Origin: Plantactinospora alkalitolerans
Lineage (GTDB): Bacteria; Actinomycetota; Actinomycetes; Mycobacteriales; Micromonosporaceae
DNA length: 62,609 nucleotides
Direction of reading: 5' to 3'
NCBI RefSeq assembly: GCF_015690345.1
Contig: NZ_JADPUN010000377.1
Location: 1 to 62,609, forward strand
The notes under the pieces were generated by a model that had not been told where the DNA came from, made no database searches, and saw nothing but the letters and a program-made list of their open reading frames with translations. Shown piece after piece: positions 24,666 to 32,507 of the stretch (the first letter of the stretch is position 1; each line of letters opens with the position of its first letter). Both the position numbers and the translations under genes were made by a program.

Positions 24666-24722
24666 GTGAATGACGTTCACGGCATCAGACTGAAGTGTGT
24701 ACATCATCCACACCTCTGTCAA
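24666..24722 (-). promoter_or_regulatory. parA promoter and candidate operator repeats
   Basis: On the minus strand TTGACA (24722-24717) is followed, 17 bases later, by CACACT (24699-24694), a plausible -35/-10 pair. The inverted repeat GTGTG-N9-CACAC (24695-24713) overlaps the -10 and spacer. A second one, GTGAA-N5-TTCAC (24666-24680), lies between promoter and ribosome site. Since ParA has its own HTH, autorepression here is likely but inferred. Confidence 0.5.
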
Positions 24723-24758
24723 GGTGGTTGAGGATGGAGGCTGCGCGACTCGGGCGGA

Positions 24759-24998
24759 TTGACAGGGGAGCCCGCGCCGCCATACCGGCCGCGGGCTCCC
24801 TTCGACCTCGCTGGCTACGACGCCGAGCGGTACAGGGTCCAGGCACCCCACGACGCACCGAAATGGGACGACCTGGCCGATGCCGACCAGGCTGCCGCGA
24901 TCGACGCCGCCCGCGACGGCTTCACCACCGCTGTCGAGGACGGTGTGGCCACCCGCTGCGCGGCCCTTCGCGACGGCGACACCCGGCCCGCCGAATGA
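24759..24998 (+). CDS. Small acidic hypothetical protein (79 aa)
   Basis: A frame with good codon bias runs from TTG 24759. The nearest purine-rich ribosome site (AGGATGGAGG, 24731-24740) is further off than usual, so the start is uncertain. The product has FDLAGYDAERYRVQAPHDAP and an acidic helix DLADADQAAAIDAARDGF. The function is unknown. It is divergent from parA. Confidence 0.5.
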   Translation: MTGEPAPPYRPRAPFDLAGYDAERYRVQAPHDAPKWDDLADADQAAAIDAARDGFTTAVEDGVATRCAALRDGDTRPAE

Positions 24999-25043
24999 CC
25001 GCCTTCGTCTGCCACCCCGGCAGGCGCCGCCCGAACCCCCATT

Positions 25044-25068
25044 GCCCTCGGCCATCCGGCCCGAGGGC
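25044..25068. repeat. Stem-loop before the 344-aa gene
   Basis: GCCCTCGG and CCGAGGGC flank a 9-base loop. It ends 15 bp before the AAGGAGTT ribosome site. Confidence 0.65.
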
Positions 25069-25094
25069 ATTTCCATGCCCAGAAGGAGTTACAG

Positions 25095-26129
25095 GTGAGA
25101 AAGCTCTGGTTTGAACTGCGGAGATCCCTCCAACAGGCCGAAGAAGCCATCGCCAGCCACCAGGCCAGCGAATTGAAAGAGCCATGGCTCATCTTGGACG
25201 TCCGCAACGCGCGGCTGTGGTTCACCCCCGCCAACGCGCCACGCCCCCGCAGCGTGGCCGTCCCGGCCGCTCACGGCGACGGGCCGATGTCCGCCGGCGA
25301 ATTGTGGCCGCTGTACCGGCAGCCCTTGACCGAGCCCGACCCGGACCACGAAAGCATGCTGGACCAGCTGCGCGCCGCCGCAGGGCAGGGGCACCGCTGG
25401 CTTGTGGCTGACCTGTCCACGCCGACGCGGCTGTACACCGCCGCCGCCTACGACACCGACACCGTTCCGCAGACAGCGCACTGGACCCCGGCCTGGCTCG
25501 CCACCGGCGACCTCGGCCCCTACCCGGGTCAGACCGCGCACGGCTACCAGCACAACGGCTCTCTCGTCGCCCGCTTCACTCGACCGACGGTGCAGCGGAT
25601 CGCGTCCGACGCCAACGCCCGCGCCCTTCGCTCCCCCGATCGGGACGCCGACCTGCTCGTACTGCGCCACAGCGACAGCAGCATGGAGATGTTCGTGGTC
25701 CGCGCACCCGCCGCGCCCACCGACGGCCTCGCCCCTGCAACGTTCGTTGTGGGCATGCGGCGACTCACCGCCGACTCCGACGGCTGGTACCGACTCACCG
25801 ACGACCGCTGGCCCTGGCGGCAGGCCATCCCACCCACCCTGCCGCCGAGCCGCAGGCGAGGTGAGCGCCACCAGCACGAACCGGACGTGTTCGAGCCCGA
25901 CGAAGGGCCGACTGGCAGCAGGTGCACGGTGTGTGGGGCGACCGGCTACGACATCGCCTACCTGGAGCTTCCGTCGATGGCCGGAGCCGGCACCGACACC
26001 ACCGAATCGTGCCGGATCTGCGGCTCCTCGGAGAGCTTCGCCCAAGAGGTCGGCTGGAGCAGTCGCCGGGCGATCTGGCCGCCGGTCCTCACGGCGACCG
26101 CAGCGGACAGGGAGGCGACGCGGCAGTGA
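25095..26129 (+). CDS. Hypothetical protein with C-terminal zinc ribbon (344 aa)
   Basis: The GTG at 25095 follows AAGGAGTTAC at 25083-25092. The first 250 residues are a soluble mixed fold of unknown type (KEPWLILDVRNARLWFTPAN, HRWLVADLSTPTRLYTAAAY). Near residues 278-312 are CTVCGATG and CRICGSSES, two CxxC pairs that form a zinc ribbon. The gene overlaps the next start by GTGA (26126-26129), so the two are co-translated. It may be a nucleic-acid-binding accessory protein of the element; no family is recognised. Confidence 0.78.
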   Translation: MRKLWFELRRSLQQAEEAIASHQASELKEPWLILDVRNARLWFTPANAPRPRSVAVPAAHGDGPMSAGELWPLYRQPLTEPDPDHESMLDQLRAAAGQGHRWLVADLSTPTRLYTAAAYDTDTVPQTAHWTPAWLATGDLGPYPGQTAHGYQHNGSLVARFTRPTVQRIASDANARALRSPDRDADLLVLRHSDSSMEMFVVRAPAAPTDGLAPATFVVGMRRLTADSDGWYRLTDDRWPWRQAIPPTLPPSRRRGERHQHEPDVFEPDEGPTGSRCTVCGATGYDIAYLELPSMAGAGTDTTESCRICGSSESFAQEVGWSSRRAIWPPVLTATAADREATRQ

Positions 26130-26539
26130 TCGACGACGACTACATCCCCGGCGAGGGCGACGTCATGCCGGCGGTCTGGTGGCGGGTCGCGGACCACTTC
26201 GACCTCACGAAGCGGCTCCGCAGCAGCGAGATCCCCGGCCATCCGCTGATCGCGTTCGCCGACGAGTTCACCTCAACGCTGCGTACCGCCGGTCCGCTGT
26301 ACGTCGACCTGGCCAGGTACACGGCCTGGGACACCACCTCGTCGAGGAACCCGATCGAGCGGCAGATCTCCCAGGCCCTCACCGACACCTTCCCCGGCAT
26401 GTTCAGCATCGTCATCGGTGCCGCAGGGCCGGACGTGTCGCTCGCGCTGCGCCTGACCCGGCTCACCGACGGGATCGCCACCGCACTACTCGAGCAGCAC
26501 GGGCGCTACCAGGCCCACCGCCGGAGCCCGTCGCAGTAG
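26126..26539 (+). CDS. Hypothetical protein coupled to the zinc-ribbon gene (137 aa)
   Basis: The GTG at 26126 overlaps the previous stop and has GGGAGGCGA just upstream. The acidic start IDDDYIPGEGDVMPAVWWRV is followed by helices (HPLIAFADEFTSTLRTAG, IERQISQALTDTFPGMF) and a strand MFSIVIGAAGPDVSLAL. No membrane segment or catalytic motif is seen. The function is unknown; coupling suggests it works with the zinc-ribbon protein. Confidence 0.72.
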   Translation: MIDDDYIPGEGDVMPAVWWRVADHFDLTKRLRSSEIPGHPLIAFADEFTSTLRTAGPLYVDLARYTAWDTTSSRNPIERQISQALTDTFPGMFSIVIGAAGPDVSLALRLTRLTDGIATALLEQHGRYQAHRRSPSQ

Positions 26540-26612
26540 CGGTCACGGCTGCCCCGGTGCGGCGCCTTCGCCCGAGCCCGCCTGGTCGGCGGACGCTTTC
26601 GACAGCTCCACG

Positions 26613-27008
26613 ATGCGCACCTGGCTGCGTGGCTGGCTCCATGTGGACGGGCGGCGCTGCATCGGCTTCGGGGTGGTCTTCGAAGCCTGGCTCGGCGAGG
26701 CCCGTCCCGGTTTCCGGCACGGCGATCTCGCGCAGGCTCCTGAGTCCGCCCGCGTCCAGACCCGCGTCGTCGCCGCCGTCGATATCGACCTGCGGTTCTA
26801 CCGGGCCATTCGGATGCGCGGCGCTCACGCACCGGCCGTCACCACCTGGGCAGCTCCGCCGCCACAGATCCGCGGCACCCGGATCGCCGCCGGCCTTACC
26901 CGGATGGTGGACCGGGCCCGCGCCCTGAAACCCCTCCGTCCGGCCGATCACCGGTCCGACGATGTCCTGATCCGATCGCGCCGCCCGAGCGGTAGGCGCC
27001 CGACCTGA
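26613..27008 (+). CDS. Small basic hypothetical protein (131 aa)
   Basis: The ATG at 26613 lacks a clear ribosome site, but third-position GC is strongly coding-like on this strand. The protein has aromatic and arginine-rich segments (MRTWLRGWLHVDGRRCIGFG, RVVAAVDIDLRFYRAIRMRG) and a proline/arginine-rich tail. The opposite strand is also open and cannot be fully excluded. The function is unknown. Confidence 0.5.
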   Translation: MRTWLRGWLHVDGRRCIGFGVVFEAWLGEARPGFRHGDLAQAPESARVQTRVVAAVDIDLRFYRAIRMRGAHAPAVTTWAAPPPQIRGTRIAAGLTRMVDRARALKPLRPADHRSDDVLIRSRRPSGRRPT

Positions 27009-27276
27009 ACACCGCTCCGCGTAACCAAGTACGGCTACGCGCGCTCGGCAATCCAGCACCCGAGCCTCAATTCGACTTGATCGATTGGGCTGGGAGGCGT
27101 TCCATCGTCGGCGCCGACACCGCCCGCGCGACGTCGACACCGACCAGCAGGCACCAGCGGCGGACCTACGCGTCGCCGTAACCCTTCAGCACCACCGGGG
27201 TGTGGTCGCCCACCCGCCCGGCCCGAACAGGCCGGCAGGGGTTGGCCCCATCCGTCTCCGCTGTGCGGTACCCACC

Positions 27277-27306
27277 GCCCGCGCACCCGGAGACGGGTGC
27301 GCGGGC
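27277..27306. repeat. Perfect 12-bp stem before the AAA ATPase gene
   Basis: GCCCGCGCACCC and GGGTGCGCGGGC flank GGAGAC. It ends 25 bp upstream of the start at 27332. The rest of the 323-bp gap 27009-27331 shows no gene. Confidence 0.8.
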
Positions 27307-27331
27307 CCGACCTTCGAATCGAGGCAATCAC

Positions 27332-28276
27332 ATGACCACACCACACCCCCCTGTCCCGCCAGCCGGTTCACCGCAGAACGACCCGGCCGTGGCCGGCACC
27401 GGCGAGACGCCCACCGCCGAGGCCGCCTCCGGCCGGTCCGGCTACCTCTACCGCAAGGTCGCCCTGCATTTGGCCGACCACCCCGATGACATCGTCAAGG
27501 TCGGCGAGATCACTCGGGCGATCGGCGCACCGTCCTCCGGGGCGGTGTTCGAGGCGCTGAAGAAGATGGCCACCGCCGGGCACGCCACCCACCACCGCGA
27601 CCCGCACCGCTTCCAGATCACCCAGGCCGGCATCGACGCCGCCGGCGCCCTACCACCGGCCGCGCCCCGCACCCGCTCTGGCGGAAGTGGTGGTGGCCGT
27701 CAGTCCCGGCCCGCGCCGGTGCCGCGACCGAACGGGACGCTGTATCACCCGCGGCGGCTCGGCAGGGGCTGGGACGTCGAGGAACTGCGGCGGCTACGGA
27801 CCCAGCAGGTGCCCGTGCTGCTGTACGGGCCGCCCGGCACGGGCAAGACCGCCATGGTCGAGGCCGCGTTCCCTGACCTGCTCACCGTCGCCGGCACTGG
27901 CGACACCGTCGTCGATGACTTCCTCGGCTCCTACAATCCGATCCCCGGCGGCGGCTACGAGTTCGTCCACGGGCCCCTCGTGACCGCTATGCGCGAGGGG
28001 CGCGTGCTGCTGGTCGACGACGCCACCCTTATTCCGCCCCGCGTACTGGCCGTGCTGTACCCGGCCATGGACGGCCGCGGTGTCATTGCCATCCCCGCCA
28101 ACGGCAACGAGACCGTGGAGGCCGTCGACGGGTTCTACATCGTCGCCGGCCACAACCCGGGCGTGCACGGCGCGGTGCTGACCGAGGCTCTGGCCTCTCG
28201 GTTCACCGTGCACCTGCATGTCACCACCGACTGGGACCTTGCCCTGCCACCCCGTGGCTCTGCTCTCCAGTTGTAA
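27332..28276 (+). CDS. MoxR-type AAA ATPase with N-terminal winged helix, 3'-truncated (314 aa)
   Basis: Residues about 30-95 form a winged-helix domain (YLYRKVALHLADHPDDIVKV, SGAVFEALKKMATAGHAT). The AAA module has Walker A GPPGTGKTAM near residue 167, a Walker B-like LLVDDATLIPP near residue 230, and FYIVAGHNPG, as in the MoxR/CbbQ branch that remodels partner complexes. Where relatives continue with the lid domain after RFTVHLHVTTDWDLA, this frame ends abruptly in LPPRGSALQL. No VWA partner gene follows. The element sequence seems to be cut here by recombination. The ATG at 27332 has a GAGGCAA site. Confidence 0.82.
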   Translation: MTTPHPPVPPAGSPQNDPAVAGTGETPTAEAASGRSGYLYRKVALHLADHPDDIVKVGEITRAIGAPSSGAVFEALKKMATAGHATHHRDPHRFQITQAGIDAAGALPPAAPRTRSGGSGGGRQSRPAPVPRPNGTLYHPRRLGRGWDVEELRRLRTQQVPVLLYGPPGTGKTAMVEAAFPDLLTVAGTGDTVVDDFLGSYNPIPGGGYEFVHGPLVTAMREGRVLLVDDATLIPPRVLAVLYPAMDGRGVIAIPANGNETVEAVDGFYIVAGHNPGVHGAVLTEALASRFTVHLHVTTDWDLALPPRGSALQL

Positions 28277-28479
28277 CACCAACGGCTCGTGAGTCTTGAC
28301 TCCATTGATCGGTTCGGCCGTTGATCAATCTCCGCGGGTTTGACCGCGCTTCCGTCCGCTGACGCGGGTTGTAGGGGTCGGCGGAGGTTGCAGGCGCAGT
28401 CGGTGAGCGCGAGCATGTCGATCAGCCAGCCGTGGCCGTCGGTGACAGCGTGGGTGCGCGCCGCACATAGGCTTGAGCC

Positions 28480-28992
28480 ATGAGTGGCCCTTCTCCCATC
28501 ATCGAACGTAGCAACGGCCACCGCGAGTTCCTTCTGACTGGGGAGGGCCGGCCGCCGTACGTCGAGTCGAGGTCTGAGCCGTTCCCTGACGCTGCGTCCA
28601 TCGAGACCGTGCTGAACGCCCGCCGCAACATGGACGACTGGCAGGAGCAGTACGGCACCGCGCGTACCGCGAACAATCTGGCGGCGGTCCACATCTGCAC
28701 CGGCGATCTCGAGGCAGCGTTGGCGGCCTGCCAGGAGGCGGAGTCAAAACTGGTCGACATGCTCCAGGAAGGCAACCCGCACCCCGAGCCGCTGACGTTC
28801 GCTGGGTTGGCGATGGTGAAGTACAACGCGGCTGTCCTGTTCTGGGCGGCGGGCGACTCTGAAAACAACTGGGCGTACGCGGACGACAACCGGCTGGGTG
28901 CGCACGAGGCGCTCATGGAGGTCGGTGAAGACGCGGATGAGGACGTGGAGTTCATCCGGTCGGCGGTGATGGCGTTCCCCGCGTTGAGGTAG
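28480..28992 (+). CDS. TPR-like hypothetical protein (170 aa)
   Basis: The ATG at 28480 lies eight bases after TAGGCT, a possible -10 for a leaderless message; there is no clear ribosome site. The helical product has a repeat-like pattern: YGTARTANNLAAVHICTGDL and AALAACQEAESKLVDMLQ, then FAGLAMVKYNAAVLFWAAGD and HEALMEVGEDADED. This is reminiscent of tetratricopeptide repeats that count helices of 34 residues. The partner or function is unknown. Immediately after its stop lies a short fragment duplicated at 55950. Confidence 0.68.
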   Translation: MSGPSPIIERSNGHREFLLTGEGRPPYVESRSEPFPDAASIETVLNARRNMDDWQEQYGTARTANNLAAVHICTGDLEAALAACQEAESKLVDMLQEGNPHPEPLTFAGLAMVKYNAAVLFWAAGDSENNWAYADDNRLGAHEALMEVGEDADEDVEFIRSAVMAFPALR

Positions 28993-28995
28993 CCG

Positions 28996-29084
28996 ATGCC
29001 GGACTGGCTGTGGCTCCGCTCCAGTTGGTCGGACGAGTAGTCCGGCCCGGGCGTCGGGGTAAGGAAGGCTGCGCCGCGGCGGTT
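28996..29084 (+). repeat. Dispersed repeat, copy of 55950-56037
   Basis: About 89 bases starting with ATGCCGGACTGGCTGTGG are closely similar to 55950-56037. In both places the first 45 bases encode the same tail, MPDWLW-x-RSSWSDE, followed by a stop and a similar untranslated stretch. Here it is only a fragment, two bases after the TPR-like gene's stop. It is probably the scar of a recombination or a lost paralogue of the 55632-55994 gene. Confidence 0.8.
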
Positions 29085-29382
29085 GATGCCGGGCGAGGAC
29101 GGTCAGCGGACCAGGACAGACGACAGCGCGCCTGCGAGCGAAGTCTGCGGCAACCGCATCGGATTCTGGTAGGCGGGCGAAGGGCTGGGCAGGTGGGCTG
29201 AGGTAGGGGCGTTGGGCCAGGCTGACCTGGCCTGGGCCTGTCAGCTAACCAGGCCTCCGCGTGGGTTTGGCAGCTGCCGGGAACGGCGATCGCCGGCTCC
29301 TCGGATAAGTGCTACCGCTGCCGCGTCTTCGAGAAGGACAATGTGGTGCGCACGGGCCGGGACGGCAGGAGGTGGGGTGAGC
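29085..29382. other. 298-bp gap without a supported gene
   Basis: The frame of the next gene is open through this stretch (possible start at 29212), but codon pattern and amino-acid content are unlike the body of that protein. The strong CAGGAGGTGG site lies only at 29366-29375. No other motif is seen. Confidence 0.4.
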
Positions 29383-30654
29383 ATGTTCGCTGACGTGGCG
29401 GAGGCGGATGAACGTACGCTGTGGTTCACCCCCGGCGGGCTGAGTCCCGGAGGGATGCTGAGCCCGGACGACGCCGCCGCGTTTCAGGCGTCTCTCATCG
29501 CGGATGCCACGCTGGTCGACGCGGTGCCGGACAATCTGCGCAACAGCTTCGAGCGACTTCGCCGTAGGCACGCGCTCGGCGTAATCGACTATGAGCAGTT
29601 CACCGAGGTCGCTGACGACGCCGTCAGGCTCTACGAACCCGCCCTGCGGTACCGGTTCGTCGAGTTCTATCACGGCCAGCCGATCCCCTTCACCGACAAG
29701 GAACGCCGCCCGCGGCCGTTGACCAGCGACAGGTACGACGACATCGCCGAGCGGCTCCGCAAAGACAAGCTGTACCTGCCCACGGGCGACGGCGGACAGT
29801 GGCGCTTCAGCGGGATGCTCACCGACCTCATGCGCTGGGCGCGGGACCAGGGGCTCCTGCGGGGGCAACGGGCCCGCCACCAGGAGCGGCTGATCGTCAA
29901 GATGCGTAACCGCCTCAGTCACGGCCGTCAGTACCACGTCGATCTTCCGGGCGCGGCGACGATGGAGATTCGTGATCTCGCGGAGTTCATCAACCAGCTG
30001 TGGGGTGTCGCGACCCCGGGCGGCAGGCGGTACCCCGCGCCGGTACGCCGTGACATCATGGTCATCGGCTGGGATCCGACGACCCGAAGCCGGGTGATCG
30101 ACCGCGCGGACGGTCTCCGCCCGGACGAGGACCCGTCCTGGCAGTGGATGCTGCTCCGTGGGGTCGCGGACGTGTATGACGTCGAGCGGTTCGACTCCCG
30201 GTACGCCACCAGCCGGTGGCCGGCCGAGTATCTTTGGGGGCCCGGTCCGGTCGCCGGCGCGCTCACCTGGCTTTCTGGCCACCGGCCGTCGGCCGACGAG
30301 GTCGATGCCGTCGACCGGCTCTATCTTCTGCGCCAGGACGGCAACCTGTTGCACCTGCCGCAACACCCGGAGGTCTTCGCCGCCGCCCCGCCGCACGAGC
30401 GCGGCGGCAGCTGGCACCTGCTGCGCGCCGACCACCCCAACGATGCCTTCGGCTGCGTCCGCAGCCAGCACGACACTGGCACGGGCCACGACACCTACGG
30501 CTGTCCGGCACAACCGATCACGTCCGGTCCGTGGGGCGACGTACACGAGGAACTACGCCGTCTTCAACCGACCCTCATGCCACATCTACCGGTCGACGTA
30601 CGGGCGCCGACGCCGATTACCTGGCCCCGTACCGTCGAAATCCCAAACGGCTAA
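29383..30654 (+). CDS. Protein with a HEPN-like RNxxxH motif, possible defence RNase (423 aa)
   Basis: The ATG at 29383 follows CAGGAGGTGG at 29366-29375. No named family is recognised. At about residues 170-176 is MRNRLSHG, which fits the Rx4-6H signature of HEPN RNases (R, then polar N, then H five positions on). It is embedded in helices (HQERLIVKMRNR; MEIRDLAEFINQLWG). The C-terminal half is a distinct alpha/beta region (YPAPVRRDIMVIGWDPTTRS, VDRLYLLRQDGNLLHLPQ). HEPN proteins in accessory islands often act as abortive-infection effectors. Function here is inferred from the motif and the neighbourhood only. Confidence 0.72.
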   Translation: MFADVAEADERTLWFTPGGLSPGGMLSPDDAAAFQASLIADATLVDAVPDNLRNSFERLRRRHALGVIDYEQFTEVADDAVRLYEPALRYRFVEFYHGQPIPFTDKERRPRPLTSDRYDDIAERLRKDKLYLPTGDGGQWRFSGMLTDLMRWARDQGLLRGQRARHQERLIVKMRNRLSHGRQYHVDLPGAATMEIRDLAEFINQLWGVATPGGRRYPAPVRRDIMVIGWDPTTRSRVIDRADGLRPDEDPSWQWMLLRGVADVYDVERFDSRYATSRWPAEYLWGPGPVAGALTWLSGHRPSADEVDAVDRLYLLRQDGNLLHLPQHPEVFAAAPPHERGGSWHLLRADHPNDAFGCVRSQHDTGTGHDTYGCPAQPITSGPWGDVHEELRRLQPTLMPHLPVDVRAPTPITWPRTVEIPNG

Positions 30655-30848
30655 CCGCCCCGAAGCAGTCGGACTCGTTGCTTCGTAACGGAGTACTGGT
30701 CGTGCTCCCAGTCGTCGGCGGTGGCTTGCTGCTGGTCTGGTCTCCGAACGTGACAGGCTGGCCGGCGGCCGGTGAGGATCTACTCGGCTGGCGGCCTCGC
30801 CGGCCCAGCGACCGGCCATGCATCGTCGATGGGTGGTCAGAAAATTTG

Positions 30849-30934
30849 TGTGCCCGTTCGCCTCTACCCGCTGACCACACCAGAACTACGCTGAAAATTT
30901 CTGTAGACGTTCTGGTGCGGTCAGGGGGGCACAC
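30849..30934. repeat. Nested inverted repeats forming one long structured element
   Basis: Inner arms CTGACCACACCAGAAC (30871-30886) and GTTCTGGTGCGGTCAG (30909-30924) match at 15 of 16 positions around a 22-base loop containing GAAAATTTC. Outer arms GTGTGCCC and GGGCACAC enclose them. A second AAAATTT lies just left of the outer arm. The 435-bp gap 30655-31089 holds no gene. It could be a terminator, a structured RNA or a binding site. Confidence 0.6.
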
Positions 30935-31020
30935 GGCGTCCAAGATCGGCAACGAGACAACGCGCGCGGGAGCCGTCACTGTTGCACCTGGCGCTGCTGC
31001 TCGGCAGGCCGGAGAGGGCC

Positions 31021-31065
31021 CTCCCGCCCGCCATCGACCCTAGGAAGTTGGACGGCGGACGGGAG
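31021..31065. terminator. Hairpin before the 65-aa membrane protein
   Basis: CTCCCG-C-CCGCC pairs with GGCGG-A-CGGGAG around a 21-base loop. It lies 24 bp before the start at 31090. Confidence 0.6.
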
Positions 31066-31089
31066 CCCATACCGATCGGAGAATGACAC

Positions 31090-31287
31090 ATGCTCGGCCT
31101 CGATGACCAGCACGGGTGGCTCGCCGCCGTCCTGCTGGTCACCCTTCCCACTGTGCTGGTGTCGCTTGGCGTTGTCCTGGTGGCGGTCCTAGCACTGGCC
31201 GCCCGCCACCCGCGGACTCGCCGCCACTGCATCGATGTCCTCGGCCAGCTCACCCGGTACGTCGGTGCGCTGCGGGGCAAGCGGTGA
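31090..31287 (+). CDS. Small single-pass membrane protein (65 aa)
   Basis: The ATG at 31090 follows GGAGAATGAC. Residues 10-37 form one long hydrophobic helix (WLAAVLLVTLPTVLVSLGVV, LVAVLALAA), then a basic tail RHPRTRRHCIDVLGQLTRYV. It is flanked by hairpins on both sides, 24 bp upstream and 10 bp downstream. The function is unknown; small single-helix proteins of this type can be holin-like, regulatory or toxic. Confidence 0.68.
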   Translation: MLGLDDQHGWLAAVLLVTLPTVLVSLGVVLVAVLALAARHPRTRRHCIDVLGQLTRYVGALRGKR

Positions 31288-31296
31288 ACGTCGTCT

Positions 31297-31344
31297 CGCC
31301 CGGTCCGGCCGGGCCGCCCCAGGGCGGCCCGGCCGGACCGGGCG
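31297..31344. terminator. Perfect 23-bp palindrome, strongest hairpin in the window
   Basis: Arms 31297-31319 and 31322-31344 are exactly complementary with a 2-base centre (CA). Each arm contains CCGGTCCGGCCGGGC or its complement. It begins 9 bp after the stop of the 65-aa gene, so it probably terminates or insulates it. It could also form a cruciform in supercoiled DNA. Confidence 0.88.
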
Positions 31345-31395
31345 GCCATCAACGCCCGGCTGCTCAGCGCCTGCGACGGCCCCCAGGGCAGCACC

Positions 31396-32322
31396 TTGCT
31401 GCACGAGGAGGTCCGGCAGAACCTGGAGGACCTCTGGCAGTACGGCGGCAATCGCGACGGCAAAACCCCGGGAATACGCCCCAACTGGATCAGGATTCGG
31501 CCGCCGTTCCTGATGCGGCAGCCCGAGACCGATCATGGACCGATCCTCCCGCACCTGGTTCCGACCAGAGGGCTGCCGCTACGCCTGGAACTGCTCATGC
31601 TCTTCGACGCGCAGTGCCGGTACGGCCCCAAGGACCGGGTCCGCATCGACCGTACCTTCGAGGCCGTGGAGGCGAACGCGCCGATCAAGAGCTGGCAGAA
31701 GGTGGTGCTCTCCGATACCAACTCCGACTACCGCGAAGCCGCCGCCCTGCGGGGCCGGCAGATTAAGGAAGCGCTGCGGGTGCTTTACGACCAGCATCTG
31801 GTGAACATCGAGCCGGACAGGAGCCGCCCCGGCCGTCGTGACCTCAGCCGGATCACACTGCTGTCCGAGGCCAGTACCCCGGTGAACCGGCCCAGGTACA
31901 CCGTGCCGACGGCCGGGGTGTACATCTCGCGCCACTTCTTCACCAGCCTCTGGGTATTTGCGCTGACGAACACCGAGATCGCCACGTTCCTTGCCCTCTC
32001 CGCGCGACGCGCGATCTTCCCCACCGCCCACAGCGACTCCGGCGTCTACGTGGTGCAGAGGCACCGCGGTCAGTTCGGCCTGAAGGACAACACTTGGCGC
32101 AGCGCTCGCGAGTTGCACGCCTTCGGCCTGGTAGATCGCGTCCACGATGCGCATCGTGACACCGAGACCGGCAGGATCAGCGACCTCGGCGCCCGGTGGA
32201 AGAACCACGAGGTCATGCCGACCCACTTCACCATCATCGACGACGCCATGGTGCAGCCGGCCCTACCCGCCATCGACCGAGTCTTGAACAACCCCACCCC
32301 CGAAGACGAAATGAGGAGCTAG
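31396..32322 (+). CDS. Hypothetical protein, possible winged-helix regulator (308 aa)
   Basis: The frame is open from 31288, but the first usable start is TTG 31396, just after the long palindrome; an upstream frameshift may have removed the normal N-terminus. The protein has LLHEEVRQNLEDLWQYGG, then a helical region with a winged-helix look (LRLELLMLFDAQCRYGPK, RQIKEALRVLYDQHLVNIEP). A second conserved-looking part follows (YISRHFFTSLWVFALTNTEI, TFLALSARRAIFPTAHSDSG). That arrangement suggests DNA binding. The family is unknown. Confidence 0.68.
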   Translation: MLHEEVRQNLEDLWQYGGNRDGKTPGIRPNWIRIRPPFLMRQPETDHGPILPHLVPTRGLPLRLELLMLFDAQCRYGPKDRVRIDRTFEAVEANAPIKSWQKVVLSDTNSDYREAAALRGRQIKEALRVLYDQHLVNIEPDRSRPGRRDLSRITLLSEASTPVNRPRYTVPTAGVYISRHFFTSLWVFALTNTEIATFLALSARRAIFPTAHSDSGVYVVQRHRGQFGLKDNTWRSARELHAFGLVDRVHDAHRDTETGRISDLGARWKNHEVMPTHFTIIDDAMVQPALPAIDRVLNNPTPEDEMRS

Positions 32323-32507
32323 CTGTACTGACCAGGCACGTTGGTTAAGGTTGTGTGACGACACGACGTAGATAGACGTGATGACGAAGGCCTCCGGTTG
32401 TGGAGCTGTCTAGGAACCGCTCCGCCGCGGACATCCTCGATCGAGTCCTCACACGCGCAGCCGCGGGCAGCCCTTCAACATTCGTTCGGCGCACGACCCC
32501 GCCGGTG

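Noticed and set aside
26463-27140. 225-codon minus-strand frame opposite the 131-aa gene
   Set aside because: Third-position GC favours the plus strand here, and the minus-strand product is arginine-rich with no motif. Kept only as an alternative.
28135-28692. Possible transposase remnant on the minus strand after the truncated AAA gene
   Set aside because: A short stretch (HAVTDGHGWLIDMLAL) vaguely recalls IS5-type transposases, but no catalytic motif or inverted repeats could be found.
32323-32507. Possible IS end in the convergent gap
   Set aside because: Sequence near GACGTAGATAGACGTGATG looked familiar as an insertion-sequence end, but no partner end or target duplication is present in the window.
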